A stretch of 64,000 nt of DNA from the NCBI RefSeq assembly GCF_030160295.1, contig NZ_BSOB01000016.1, positions 1 through 64,000 of the forward strand. Direction: 5' to 3'. The position numbers and the translations under genes are program-made. Positions 18,923 to 27,079 of this stretch are shown in pieces. The DNA is from Dyella acidisoli (lineage in GTDB: Bacteria; Pseudomonadota; Gammaproteobacteria; Xanthomonadales; Rhodanobacteraceae). How positions within the stretch are numbered: position 1 is the first letter of the stretch; the number at the start of each line of letters is the position of its first letter. The notes beneath the pieces are model-generated. The model ran no database searches. It was given only the letters and a program-made list of their open reading frames with translations, and had not been told where the DNA came from.

Positions 18923-19081
18923 GTGTATCTGAGCGGGTTTTCGCCCTTCCCACAAAGTGCATTCGCCATTGCCAATAAATTGCATGACGAAGCCGACGCT
19001 GATTTCAGCAGCGTGCATGGCACGGTGGTGGTGGGCAAGCCGGATTGGGTGCAGGCGAAGCCGGTGGATGAGCAAAGGTAG
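18923..19081 (+). CDS. Possible small protein or remnant of a larger gene
   Basis: GTG 18923 is preceded by GGAGG at 18911-18915 with 7-base spacing, and opens a 52-codon frame ending at TAG 19079. The product starts M-Y-L-S-G-F-S-P-F-P and ends K-P-V-D-E-Q-R. The same frame stays open back to 18824 with high third-position GC, as real genes here show, but with no ATG. It may therefore be the tail of a broken gene. I recognise no family. It lies between the HAD gene and a REP-like pair. Confidence 0.35.
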   Translation: MYLSGFSPFPQSAFAIANKLHDEADADFSSVHGTVVVGKPDWVQAKPVDEQR

Positions 19082-19149
19082 ATTGGGGTGCGAACCACAA
19101 CGTTGGCATGTCTATCAGGGGGACGATGTTGGGGTTTGCACCCCAACCC
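19080..19149. repeat. Paired REP-like element (BIME-like), copy 2
   Basis: Arms 19080-19103 and 19126-19149 are inverted complements at about 20 of 24 positions. The right arm, ATGTTGGGGTTTGCACCCC and on, is the same 23 bases as in copy 1 at 11820. It lies between the small frame above and the helicase stop. Confidence 0.8.
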
Positions 19150-19152
19150 ACA

Positions 19153-22100
19153 TCAACCTGGCGCTAGCAGCGCATCCAGATCGGACTGATCGAAACTCAG
19201 CCTCTCACGCGTACCGCCGCCTTCCAGCACCGCTTCGGCCAATTCCGCCTTGCGTGCTTTCAGTTCTTCGATACGTTCTTCGACCGTGCCTGCCGTGATC
19301 AAGCGGAACACGAACACCGGCTTGTCCTGTCCGATGCGATGGGCACGATCGCTGGCTTGCGCTTCAGCGGCGGGATTCCACCACGGGTCGTAGTGGATGA
19401 CCGTATCGGCGGCGGTAAGGTTGAGGCCTACGCCACCGGCTTTCAGTGAAAGCAGGAACAGCGGTACATCGCCTTCCTGGAAGCGCTGCACTGGCTCAGC
19501 ACGATCGCGCGTTTCGCCCGTGAGCATCACGTAGCTGATGCGATGGCGTTCCAATTCATTCGCGATCAGCTTGAGCATTTCGGTGAACTGCGAGAACAGC
19601 AGCACTTTGCGGCCTTCGGCGAGGAGCGCAGGCAGCATGTCCATCAGCAATTCAAACTTCGCCGAGTCACGCACGCCGCGCGCGGCCTCCAGTTTCACCA
19701 GGCGCGGATCGCAGCACACTTGGCGCAGTTTGAGCAGTGCATCGAGCACCACGATGCCGCTGTGCGCGATACCGCGTTGAGCAATCACCTCGCGCAGTTC
19801 GTCGGCAAGCGACAGGCGCAGGCTTTCGTACAGTTCGCGCTGACGGCCATCGAGCACCACGCGACGAGTGATTTCGGTTTTCGACGGCAGCTCTGACGCA
19901 ACTTGCGACTTGGTTCTGCGCAGGATGAACGGTGCGAGGCGTCGATTGAGGCGCGCCTGACAGTCTTCGTCGCGTTGCTTTTCGATCGGCACGCGGTAGT
20001 GACGACGGAATGCACCTTCGTCGCCGAGCAGGCCCGGCACGGCGAGATCCACTTGCGACCATAGTTCGCCCAGATGGTTTTCCAACGGCGTACCGGTGAG
20101 ACACACGCAGCGTGGCGCACGCAGGGTAAGCGCCGCACGGCGTGCCTGTGTGCGCGGATTTTTCACCTGTTGCGCTTCATCGAACACGATCAGCGAAAAC
20201 GGTTGCTTGCGCAGCGTGACCACATCGCGCGGCAGCAAGGCGTAGCTGGTAAGGATGATGTCCTGGGTGCCGATCTGCGAAAAATCACCGCTACGTTGCG
20301 GACCATGCAGAGCCAGCGCGCGCAACGATGGCGCGAAACGCGCTATTTCTGCGAGCCAGTTGGGAATGAGGCTGGTGGGCACCACGATCAACGCCGGCTG
20401 CTCCAAGGAGCCACGTTCTTTCAACGCAAGCAAGTGCGTAATCAGTTGCAGCGTCTTGCCCAGCCCCATGTCGTCGGCGAGCACGCCGCCGACACCCGCT
20501 TCGGCCAGCGCATTCAACCAGCGCAAGCCTTCACGCTGATAGGGGCGCAGTTCGACCGTGAGGCCTTCGGGGATGGCATCGCTGGCGCGTTCGGCCGCAT
20601 CGCGCAGGCGCGCGGTGAAACCACGCAATTGCTCCGGCGCCTGCAGTTCACCGCCTACCGGAAGCGCCTCAACGATTTCTTCCAGACGACCCGCCTGTAC
20701 GCGCGGCAGGTGCAACTTCTTCTTGGGCTTTTCAAGATATTCGGCAAGCGGCGCCAGCAGGCCACGCAGTTCTTTCAACCGCACCGGCACACGGCGGCGT
20801 TCGTCGACCGGCGCGTACCACACGGCATCTTCCGGCTCGTTCGGCGCAGGACTGAGATTGAGCTGATGTTCGGCCAGCGCTTGCGCTACCGCAGGCAGCA
20901 GGTTTCTGCGCTTGCCTTCGATTTCGATGCCGATTTCCAGATCGAAGGCGTGATCGTCAGCATCCTCGACGGCTTGGCCGTACCAGCGCACGGGACCTTC
21001 CAGCACTTCGAACGGGAAGCTGGGTGCGTATTCGAGCAGAAAACCTTCCGCTTCCAGCTTTGGCCGCAGCGCAAGCCAGCGCGCCGGCGTATTGACTTCG
21101 AGCGCGCCGGCGTGGCCCTTGCCGGGGAACAGCCAGGCGTCTTCCGGCAGGGTGTCAGCCAGATCCCAGGGTAGGCCTTCGGTATCCACCCCCAGCGTGA
21201 GGCCGGCGCGCTCGAGCTGCTCCATGGTGGACAACTCTTCGGCGCGCTTGCGCGCGATTTCGACGAGCTGGCCGTTGCGGATGCGACGCACCAGCGGCTC
21301 ACCGCCGCGTCCCGGCAAACGCTCGCCGGCGTAATCGAAGGCGAGCCGCGCATACGCTAGCGGTGGCGTGCCCGCGGCCAGGCGCGCGTGACGCGTGAGC
21401 GCGTGCAGAGTAAGCACGGGTTTGGGGGCAAGCTCAGCGCGACGCAATTCACCGAACACTTGCGGCAGCGGAATGCGGTGCGCCAAGCGGCTCTGAGGCA
21501 AGGCGCGGCGCAGGGTGCGGCTGTATTCGTGCTTGAGCGGCGGCAGATCCAGCCAGTGGGTTTCTTCCGGATCGGCTTCGAGATGGCCTAGTTCGGCGCG
21601 CTCGGCGTCCAGATACCACAGACCCTCCAGGCGCAGCAGGCGTTGGCTGTGAGGCAACGCCGGCAGCAAACGCTGGCTGCCGTCCTGCTCCAGTTGCCAA
21701 TGCCAGTTGAGCTGGTGCGATTTGCCGCGCGACAGCCGCAGACCGGCGAGACCGCCAAGGAAGCAAGGTGCGGTGTCCAGCATTTCGGCCAGCAATGCGT
21801 TACCGACATGACCGGACAATCGCGCATAGCTGCGCGATTTGCGCAGCGTCTGCGGCAGGCCAAGTACGGAGGTGGCCAGGCGCTGCTCGTGCAAAGTCAG
21901 CACTGCATGCGCGAGCAGTTTGCTTTCCAGCGGCGCAGGACGCGAGAAGCGGCCGTGTTCGACGGGCACCAGAAGCACCGGTGCCGCATCCAGGCGCGCG
22001 TAGGGCGCGCCGTCTTCCGGCATCACCTCGAAGAAGAACCCCAGCACCAAGTGCTCGTGTGCCGGCGACGCAGAGGGCTTGCCCAGCAGCTTGCGCCACG

Positions 22101-22185
22101 TGCTAGGCAGGCTTTCCTCGCGCTCTTCTTCGTTCGAGGCGGAAGGATCGCCTTGCTGGTTCTCGTCCGGTAGGTGCATGCGCAT
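19153..22185 (-). CDS. SNF2/RapA-type DEAD/DEAH-box helicase-like ATPase
   Basis: A 1010-residue Swi2/Snf2 ATPase, a DNA or protein-DNA translocase. Residues 1-520 are a family-specific N-terminal region with no obvious zinc finger (SWIM) motif. Residues 550-1000 hold the motor: Walker A in ADDMGLGKTLQLITHLLAL, DEAQ box in IVFDEAQQVKNPRTQA, LTGTPLENHLGELWSQVDL, then the C-terminal lobe with SLKAGGVGLNLTAADTVIH and QASDRAHRIGQDKPV. Similar orphan SNF2 proteins are common in Proteobacteria. RapA-like RNA polymerase recycling is possible, but the N-terminus does not show the RapA Tudor-like domains clearly. Two in-frame ATGs (22185 and 22179) could start it. It lies downstream of gpsA, separated by a hairpin. 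Confidence 0.9.
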   Translation of the reverse strand: MRMHLPDENQQGDPSASNEEEREESLPSTWRKLLGKPSASPAHEHLVLGFFFEVMPEDGAPYARLDAAPVLLVPVEHGRFSRPAPLESKLLAHAVLTLHEQRLATSVLGLPQTLRKSRSYARLSGHVGNALLAEMLDTAPCFLGGLAGLRLSRGKSHQLNWHWQLEQDGSQRLLPALPHSQRLLRLEGLWYLDAERAELGHLEADPEETHWLDLPPLKHEYSRTLRRALPQSRLAHRIPLPQVFGELRRAELAPKPVLTLHALTRHARLAAGTPPLAYARLAFDYAGERLPGRGGEPLVRRIRNGQLVEIARKRAEELSTMEQLERAGLTLGVDTEGLPWDLADTLPEDAWLFPGKGHAGALEVNTPARWLALRPKLEAEGFLLEYAPSFPFEVLEGPVRWYGQAVEDADDHAFDLEIGIEIEGKRRNLLPAVAQALAEHQLNLSPAPNEPEDAVWYAPVDERRRVPVRLKELRGLLAPLAEYLEKPKKKLHLPRVQAGRLEEIVEALPVGGELQAPEQLRGFTARLRDAAERASDAIPEGLTVELRPYQREGLRWLNALAEAGVGGVLADDMGLGKTLQLITHLLALKERGSLEQPALIVVPTSLIPNWLAEIARFAPSLRALALHGPQRSGDFSQIGTQDIILTSYALLPRDVVTLRKQPFSLIVFDEAQQVKNPRTQARRAALTLRAPRCVCLTGTPLENHLGELWSQVDLAVPGLLGDEGAFRRHYRVPIEKQRDEDCQARLNRRLAPFILRRTKSQVASELPSKTEITRRVVLDGRQRELYESLRLSLADELREVIAQRGIAHSGIVVLDALLKLRQVCCDPRLVKLEAARGVRDSAKFELLMDMLPALLAEGRKVLLFSQFTEMLKLIANELERHRISYVMLTGETRDRAEPVQRFQEGDVPLFLLSLKAGGVGLNLTAADTVIHYDPWWNPAAEAQASDRAHRIGQDKPVFVFRLITAGTVEERIEELKARKAELAEAVLEGGGTRERLSFDQSDLDALLAPG

Positions 22186-22230
22186 GCGATCCCTGGAGCG
22201 ATCAAAACCTTGAGCTTAGCAGCGATCAGG

Positions 22231-22255
22231 GTGCGTACCACAACCGGGTACGCAC
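22231..22255. terminator. Hairpin between gpsA and SNF2 gene
   Basis: GTGCGTACC and GGTACGCAC form a perfect 9-bp stem around a 7-base loop, between gpsA and the helicase gene (both minus strand). No T-tract follows, so termination is uncertain. The sequence partly resembles the left arm at 19080. Confidence 0.5.
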
Positions 22256-22275
22256 ACACTTCGCAAAACGATCGT

Positions 22276-23316
22276 TCAATGCGTTCCGAACAAGCCTTGC
22301 GGGTATTCCGGTTTCTGCTCGCGCGCCATCAGCGCCTTCAAGCCTTCGACCGGCGTGACTTCACCATGCAGCACGGCGCGCACGCCCTTGCTGATAGGAA
22401 GATCCAGGCCGTGCTTGTCGGCCAAACGAATCACCTCGTCAGCCGTCACGACGCTTTCCACCACCTGGCCGATCTGTGCGACGGCTTCGTGAATACCGAT
22501 GCCCTGCCCCAATGCCAGTCCCAGACGACGGTTGCGCGATAGATCACCGGTGCACGTAAGCACCAGGTCACCCAGGCCGGACAATCCCATCAAGGTTTCC
22601 GGCTTCGCGCCGAGCGCCACGCCCAGTCGCAGCATCTCGTTCATGCCGCGCGTGATCAGGCCTGCGCGCGCATTGAGCCCGAGCTGCATGCCGTCGGCCA
22701 CGCCGGTGGCAACGGCCAACACGTTCTTCATCGCGCCACCCAGTTCCGCACCGAGCACATCGTTGCCGGTGTAGGCACGGAAGTTCGGCGCATGCAGCAA
22801 GGTGGCCAGATGCTGTGCGAAAGCCTCGTTCTCCGAATGCACAGTGACGGCGCTGGGCATGCCAGCAGCCACCTCGCGCGCGAACGACGGGCCGGTGATG
22901 ACTGCCGCAGCACGCCCCGGCAGCTTTTGCGCCACCAGTTCATGCAGGAATCGCCCAGTACCCGGCTCGAAACCTTTCGTCGCCCAGGCAATGCTGGCGC
23001 CTGGATCGAGCATGGGCGCGATCTCGTTCAGCATCTCGGCGAAGGCATGGCTGGGCACCACGACCAGCACGGTCGTGGCGCCGCGCACGGCTTTGGCCAG
23101 ATCGGGCTCGAAAGTGAGTCCGGCCGGTAGCTCGAGATCTGGCAGGTAGCGCTGGTTGCGATGACTGGTCGCCATGGCAGCCAGGGCCGCCGCGTCGCGT
23201 CCCCACAAGCGAGTGGGCACGCCATTGCGCGCGGCCAGCGCGGCTAGGGCTGTTCCCCAGGAGCCAGCGCCGAGGACAGCCAGGCCATCCCGATCAACAA
23301 TGGGCTGGTCGGTCAT
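22276..23316 (-). CDS. gpsA: NAD(P)-dependent glycerol-3-phosphate dehydrogenase
   Basis: A 346-residue cytoplasmic enzyme reducing dihydroxyacetone phosphate to sn-glycerol 3-phosphate, the backbone of phospholipids. The nucleotide-binding motif is [19 protein letters not shown]. The other sequence marks are [15 protein letters not shown], the catalytic Lys in [15 protein letters not shown], the substrate segment [18 protein letters not shown], and [14 protein letters not shown]. The start at 23316 ([11 protein letters not shown]) gives the usual length; the frame is open further upstream over secB. Only 20 bases separate it from secB, the same order as in enterobacteria. Its product feeds PlsB, also encoded in this window. 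Confidence 0.96.
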   Translation of the reverse strand: MTDQPIVDRDGLAVLGAGSWGTALAALAARNGVPTRLWGRDAAALAAMATSHRNQRYLPDLELPAGLTFEPDLAKAVRGATTVLVVVPSHAFAEMLNEIAPMLDPGASIAWATKGFEPGTGRFLHELVAQKLPGRAAAVITGPSFAREVAAGMPSAVTVHSENEAFAQHLATLLHAPNFRAYTGNDVLGAELGGAMKNVLAVATGVADGMQLGLNARAGLITRGMNEMLRLGVALGAKPETLMGLSGLGDLVLTCTGDLSRNRRLGLALGQGIGIHEAVAQIGQVVESVVTADEVIRLADKHGLDLPISKGVRAVLHGEVTPVEGLKALMAREQKPEYPQGLFGTH

Positions 23317-23336
23317 GTCAGGACCTGTTCGCTCGG

Positions 23337-23840
23337 TCAGCTGTTGAGCGTAGGCGCCTCGCCGCCGGTCGCCATACGGCGCTGCTGCTCGGCGTACAGG
23401 GCTTCGAAATTGATCGGCTGCAGCAGGAAGGGGGGGAAGCCGCCTTCCTGCACCAGGCTCGAGATCACTTGGCGGGCGTACGGGAAAAGCAGATTCGGGC
23501 AATAGCTGCCGATGATGCCGGCCTGGTCCGCTTCGTTGAAACCGGCGATGCCGAACAAGCCCGCCTGCTGCACTTCCGCCAGATAGGCGGTGCGCTCGTT
23601 GATGGTGCAGGTCAGTGTCAGCGTCAGCACCACTTCGTAAAGGTCGTTGCCCAGGCCGGTGGCGCGCTGGGACAGGTTGAGCTGGACCTGCGGGGCATCG
23701 GTGATTTCGCCAACTTCCTGGAAAATCTGCGGCGCGTTGGGCGCCTCGAAGGACACGTCCTTGACGTAAATCTTCTGCAGCACGAGCTGCGGCTGATTGG
23801 CCTGGCCAGTGGCTTGGCCGTTGGCGGTGATGTCTGCCAT
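23337..23840 (-). CDS. secB: Protein-export chaperone SecB
   Basis: A 167-residue tetrameric cytosolic chaperone that holds secretory precursors unfolded and delivers them to SecA. Family sequences are present: [17 protein letters not shown] near residue 20, [20 protein letters not shown], the SecA-contact acidic region, and [37 protein letters not shown] at the end. It is the first gene of a secB-gpsA unit. Its upstream region holds the large nested palindrome at 23939-24207, which separates it from the divergent rpmB promoter. Confidence 0.97.
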   Translation of the reverse strand: MADITANGQATGQANQPQLVLQKIYVKDVSFEAPNAPQIFQEVGEITDAPQVQLNLSQRATGLGNDLYEVVLTLTLTCTINERTAYLAEVQQAGLFGIAGFNEADQAGIIGSYCPNLLFPYARQVISSLVQEGGFPPFLLQPINFEALYAEQQRRMATGGEAPTLNS

Positions 23841-23938
23841 GGGTATCCCTCGGTTCGAAAGGCGAAGCGCACGAGGCGCAAAGGAGGGGAATTGTTCCAT
23901 ACATCCCCGTCTGTCGCCATGTCGGCGAATGCCGCTCG

Positions 23939-24207
23939 GGGGCGCGCTAATCCCTTCTGCGTGGGCGTCACCGGCTCTGCCTGTTCGCAGATCACAGGGG
24001 CATCGGCGAAGGCAGACTGGCCGTCTGTCGAGACGATGGACCGAAGAGATGCGGACAGGCAGAGCCGGCCCGAAGGGTGATGTCCAGAAGGCTCGCAGAC
24101 TGCACCGCACGGCTTGAAAAGACAGCCAGTCTTCTCTTCACCGTGCAACACACTCTGCGAGCCTTCTGGACATCATGCCGCCTACGCAGAAGGGATTAGC
24201 GCGCCCC
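23939..24207. repeat. Three-part nested inverted-repeat block
   Basis: Outer arms 23939-23962 and 24184-24207 are a perfect 24-bp inverted repeat (GGGGCGCGCTAATCCC...). Inside lie two further hairpins side by side. One is 23971-23989 with 24050-24068 (19 bp, one mismatch). The other is 24078-24099 with 24154-24175 (22 bp, perfect, TGATGTCCAGAAGG...). Each has its own smaller inner stem, such as CAGAC-TGGCC-GTCTG. Folded, the block forms a three-way junction. No terminal target duplication is visible. Confidence 0.85.
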
Positions 24208-24217
24208 TGGTTACAGA

Positions 24218-24247
24218 TTGCACATTCGGCTGTTTTTACGGGATAAT
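24218..24247 (+). promoter_or_regulatory. Sigma-70 type promoter for rpmB-rpmG
   Basis: A -35 like TTGCAC (24218-24223) and a -10 like GATAAT (24242-24247) with an 18-base spacer. It lies just outside the palindrome block and points toward rpmB. Transcription would start near 24254 and give a leader of about 160 bases. Confidence 0.6.
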
Positions 24248-24412
24248 GTACGGCTCGCCCAAGTTGACCCGGCCATCCGGGCATTCCGCAACGCGATGCG
24301 GACCTCACGACAACGGCGAAAAGCAACACCCTCCAGCATCGCGTGGCGCACAGCGCCGCTGGGCCGATGTCGCCCTGGCCAACGGGCGGTTTACGAATTT
24401 ACGGAGGTCATC

Positions 24413-24649
24413 ATGGCCCGTGTATGCCAAGTCACCGGAAAAGGTGTGCAGACCGGCAACAACGTCTCGCACGCTAACAACAAGACCCGCCGCCGCTGGT
24501 TGCCAAATCTGCATGAGCGCCGGTTCTGGGTTCCCAGCGAAAACCGTTGGGTCAAACTGCGCGTCTCCAACCAGGCGCTGCGCACCATCGACAAGAAGGG
24601 CATCGAGGCCGTGATCGCCGACCTGCGTGCCCGCGGCGAAAAGATCTAA
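24413..24649 (+). CDS. rpmB: 50S ribosomal protein L28
   Basis: A 78-residue ribosomal protein with the family start [20 protein letters not shown] and the segments [20 protein letters not shown] and [16 protein letters not shown]. It is part of the large subunit. ACGGAGG at 24401-24407 with 5-base spacing marks ATG 24413. The frame extends upstream without family sequence. It forms the usual rpmB-rpmG pair, with 11 bases between the two genes. Confidence 0.98.
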   Translation: MARVCQVTGKGVQTGNNVSHANNKTRRRWLPNLHERRFWVPSENRWVKLRVSNQALRTIDKKGIEAVIADLRARGEKI

Positions 24650-24660
24650 GGAGCTAAGCC

Positions 24661-24828
24661 ATGTCCAAGAGCAAGAGCGACAAGATCCGTCTGATCTCTT
24701 CGGCCGGCACCGGCCACTTCTACACCACGCAGAAGAACAAGAAGAACACACCGGAAAAGTTCGAGTTCAAGAAGTACGATCCGGTTGTGCGCAAGCACGT
24801 GATCTACAAGGAAGGCAAGATCAAGTGA
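24661..24828 (+). CDS. rpmG: 50S ribosomal protein L33
   Basis: A 55-residue large-subunit protein: [40 protein letters not shown] and [13 protein letters not shown]. No cysteine pairs are present, so this is the zinc-free form of L33. AAGGAG precedes the start by 5 bases. It is co-transcribed with rpmB and followed by two hairpins. Confidence 0.98.
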   Translation: MSKSKSDKIRLISSAGTGHFYTTQKNKKNTPEKFEFKKYDPVVRKHVIYKEGKIK

Positions 24829-24882
24829 TTCACCGTTAGGTGGGTCATCCCGGCAAAAGTCGGGATCAAGTACCTTCTATTG

Positions 24883-24912
24883 AAAGCCCGCCCTCGAGGC
24901 GGGTTTTCTTTT
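24883..24912 (+). terminator. Rho-independent terminator after rpmG
   Basis: CCCGCC and GGCGGG pair around CTCGA and are followed by TTTTCTTTT. A second small hairpin lies just before it at 24847-24865 (ATCCCGGC-AAAA-GTCGGGAT). It ends the rpmBG transcript. Confidence 0.85.
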
Positions 24913-24956
24913 GCCTGCGCTTGCGGACGCCCATAGCCGTTCCGCATGATCGCCAC

Positions 24957-25505
24957 ATGGACACAGCCGAAGCACTCTTCCCCAGCCTGCTTGGCGAACC
25001 CGCCTGGCGTAGCCTGCCTGAATCGGTACGCCGCATGCATGGCTTCTCGACACGTGTCGTAGCCCGCGGCAAAGCGGATGTGGAAGGCGACAGCAACTTC
25101 CTCTTGAAAACGCTGCGACGAGTGCTCGGATTGCCGTCACCCGGCCCCGGGCAATCGCTGGAGATATGCATCGAGCGTCAAGGCGTGAGTGAAACCTGGA
25201 CGCGACGTTTTGCTCTTGGCCACATGCAATCGACACTGCGACGCGACGCCACATCCACTTATCTGCTCGAACGCCTCGGTCCTGTCACTTTGTGCTTCTC
25301 GTTGCGTCCCGACGCGCACGGCGTGGAGTGGTGTTTGCACGGTGCAAAGGTGTTCGGCATTCATGTGCCACGCGGATGGCTCGGTACGGTTTTGTCGCAC
25401 AGCGGCGAGCGCGATGGACGCTATGCTTTCGCTATCGACACACGTTTGCCGTGGATAGGCCGCCTCGTTGCCTATCGCGGATGGTTGGAGATCGTTGATG
25501 AGTGA
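24957..25505 (+). CDS. DUF4166 domain-containing protein
   Basis: A 182-residue protein with the DUF4166 pattern: LLGEPAWRSLPESVRRMHG at the start, a G-x-A-x-V-E-G-D turn, RRVLGLPSPG, the W-T-R-R-F strand, and a second half of beta strands ending RGWLEIV. The family's function is not established. It is often fused or adjacent to saccharopine-dehydrogenase-like reductases, and one lies two genes away here on the opposite strand. The start at 24957 removes an upstream stretch that overlaps the rpmG terminator. It overlaps the next gene by 8 bases (ATGAGTGA), so the two are translationally coupled. Confidence 0.82.
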   Translation: MDTAEALFPSLLGEPAWRSLPESVRRMHGFSTRVVARGKADVEGDSNFLLKTLRRVLGLPSPGPGQSLEICIERQGVSETWTRRFALGHMQSTLRRDATSTYLLERLGPVTLCFSLRPDAHGVEWCLHGAKVFGIHVPRGWLGTVLSHSGERDGRYAFAIDTRLPWIGRLVAYRGWLEIVDE

Positions 25506-25914
25506 GCGCGCCGCACCGCCCGTAATTGTCTACGACGGTGTCTGCCTGCTATGCAGCCGCTGGGTCCGCTTCCTGCTTCAGCGCGATCATGAAGGGCACT
25601 ACCGCTTTGCATCCATGCAATCGGAGAGCGGTCGCCATTTGCTGCAGACACATGGGCTGGACCCGGACTCGCCGTTTTCGATGCTGCTGGTCGAAGATGG
25701 TCACGGCTATACCGACACCACCGCCATCGCCCGCGTCCTGCGTGGCTTGCCCCGTCGTCGCTGGCATTGGCTTGGCGGGTTGATGTTGTGGATTCCGCGC
25801 ACGCTGCGTGATGTCGCGTATCGCTTCGTAGCACGTCATCGCTATCGCCTGTTCGGGCGTAGTGATCAATGCTTCGTACCTTCACCAGAGCAGCTCTCGC
25901 GCTTCATCACGTAA
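25498..25914 (+). CDS. DCC family thiol-disulfide oxidoreductase-like protein (DUF393)
   Basis: A 138-residue protein of the DUF393/YuxK group, a predicted thioredoxin-fold family. It has the defining motif in VIVYDGVCLLCSRWVRFLL (D-G-x-C-x-L-C) and the later segments RFASMQSESGRHLL and YTDTTAIARVLRGL. The two cysteines suggest redox activity, but the family has no settled substrate. Its start overlaps the DUF4166 stop. Its end overlaps the end of the convergent reductase gene by 8 bases. The three genes look like one functional neighbourhood. Confidence 0.88.
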   Translation: MSERAAPPVIVYDGVCLLCSRWVRFLLQRDHEGHYRFASMQSESGRHLLQTHGLDPDSPFSMLLVEDGHGYTDTTAIARVLRGLPRRRWHWLGGLMLWIPRTLRDVAYRFVARHRYRLFGRSDQCFVPSPEQLSRFIT

Positions 25915-27016
25915 TGGTTTCGAGTTTGGCGTGAATGTCGTAATCCGCGAGCGCAGCCAGCGCCTCCTCCAGGCCGAACAATCCCAGGCACGGCATGGCC
26001 CCGCGGGTTTTGAGCGCACCGCCCGCCTTCTTCCGGGCCAGCACCACCGCAGGCATGGCCGGAATCTGCGGCCCATCTCCTGCCGCCGCATGCAGCGACC
26101 AGCGCATGCGCACCGGTCTTGCGCTTTCATCGACGCCTTGCAAAAGCATCACCATGCCACCTTCGTCGGTACCTTCATGAAGAAACCATTCGCTAATGCG
26201 CCTTAACCGGTGTGCGTGACGCGCCAGGTCTTTGATGACGCCAAGCCGTACGAGCCACGCCAGCAACCACGTGCCGAAATGAAGCCGACGCAACTCCAAT
26301 CCCGCGCGAAACGTTACACGCTGCACACCCACATAGCGCTGAGGGAAAAGTGTGAGATCAGGGACATCGCATAAACCAACCCAACGCGACCCCGACACGA
26401 ACGGCACACGCTTCGTCGATAACCAGCCGTATCCGCTTTGCCATTCGCCATCACGCCAAATCGGAACACGACGCCCGCAATAACCGAGTATCGCAGCCAC
26501 CGTCGCGTCGCCACGAGGCGTACGATTGCCTGGGCTGATGGCGTGATCGATGGACAGCAGCGCAGCGAATCGATCGCGTAAATGATCAACCACCGCACTA
26601 CTCAGCGCCGGCACCGTCGAGGCTCCACTGACCAACAGGCATCCCGCTTCACGAGCTTGTGCGTCCAACCCACCGATGCCCGCAACGAATTCACGCCCAT
26701 CGGCCAGATCCACATAATCGCTGCCGCAAGCAAGACAGGCTTTTGCTACTCGATAGTCCTGCACCTGAAAGGGGCCTGCTGCGTGGATGACGAGGTCGGG
26801 CTTGAGACTGCTCAGCGCGTTGTGGAAGTCGGCAGCTTCAACATCGATCACCACCGTGTGGACAGATGGATCTCCAAGCTCATTCTGCAGATGCTCCAGT
26901 GTCGCTAGCGTGCGTCCGGCAATGGTCAATGCAAACCGAGCGTCATGCGCGAGACGCGCAGCAATGCGCGCGCCGAATACACCGGTTGCCCCAATCAACA
27001 GCACCCTAGTCGCCAT
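25907..27016 (-). CDS. Saccharopine dehydrogenase-like NAD(P)-binding protein
   Basis: A 369-residue protein whose N-terminus is a Rossmann domain (VLLIGATGVFGARIAARLAH, then LTIAGRTLATLEHL). It carries the family segment LVIHAAGPFQVQDYRVAKAC and YVDLADGREFV, characteristic of saccharopine dehydrogenase-like reductases such as trans-acting enoyl reductases. Lysine metabolism is unlikely from context. Related proteins in this order are often fused to DUF4166, which here is separate. It converges on the DCC gene with an 8-base overlap. The substrate is unknown. Confidence 0.85.
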   Translation of the reverse strand: MATRVLLIGATGVFGARIAARLAHDARFALTIAGRTLATLEHLQNELGDPSVHTVVIDVEAADFHNALSSLKPDLVIHAAGPFQVQDYRVAKACLACGSDYVDLADGREFVAGIGGLDAQAREAGCLLVSGASTVPALSSAVVDHLRDRFAALLSIDHAISPGNRTPRGDATVAAILGYCGRRVPIWRDGEWQSGYGWLSTKRVPFVSGSRWVGLCDVPDLTLFPQRYVGVQRVTFRAGLELRRLHFGTWLLAWLVRLGVIKDLARHAHRLRRISEWFLHEGTDEGGMVMLLQGVDESARPVRMRWSLHAAAGDGPQIPAMPAVVLARKKAGGALKTRGAMPCLGLFGLEEALAALADYDIHAKLETIT

Positions 27017-27035
27017 GATGTATTCGCCAATAAAA

Positions 27036-27056
27036 AGCCCGCCGTGAAGGCGGGCT
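27036..27056 (-). terminator. Rho-independent terminator of the desaturase gene
   Basis: AGCCCGCC and GGCGGGCT pair around GTGAA. On the minus strand the stem is followed by TTTTTA. It lies 24 bases beyond the desaturase stop. Confidence 0.85.
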
Positions 27057-27079
27057 CTTGTTGAAACGTCGATGCGCGA

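Larger units (their letters stand above)
23841..24412. other. secB-rpmB divergent intergenic region
   Basis: A 572-base region with no credible gene. It contains a 269-bp nested inverted-repeat block (23939-24207), a good sigma-70 type promoter toward rpmB (24218-24247) and a leader of about 160 bases before the L28 start. The leader has several short GC stems, for instance around 24270-24285 and 24345-24365. Frames through the palindrome repeat each other on both strands because of the symmetry and should not be called genes. Confidence 0.8.

Noticed and set aside
23841-24412. Overlapping frames on both strands in the secB-rpmB gap
   Set aside because: They arise from the palindromes and are extensions of the secB and rpmB frames upstream of the true starts.
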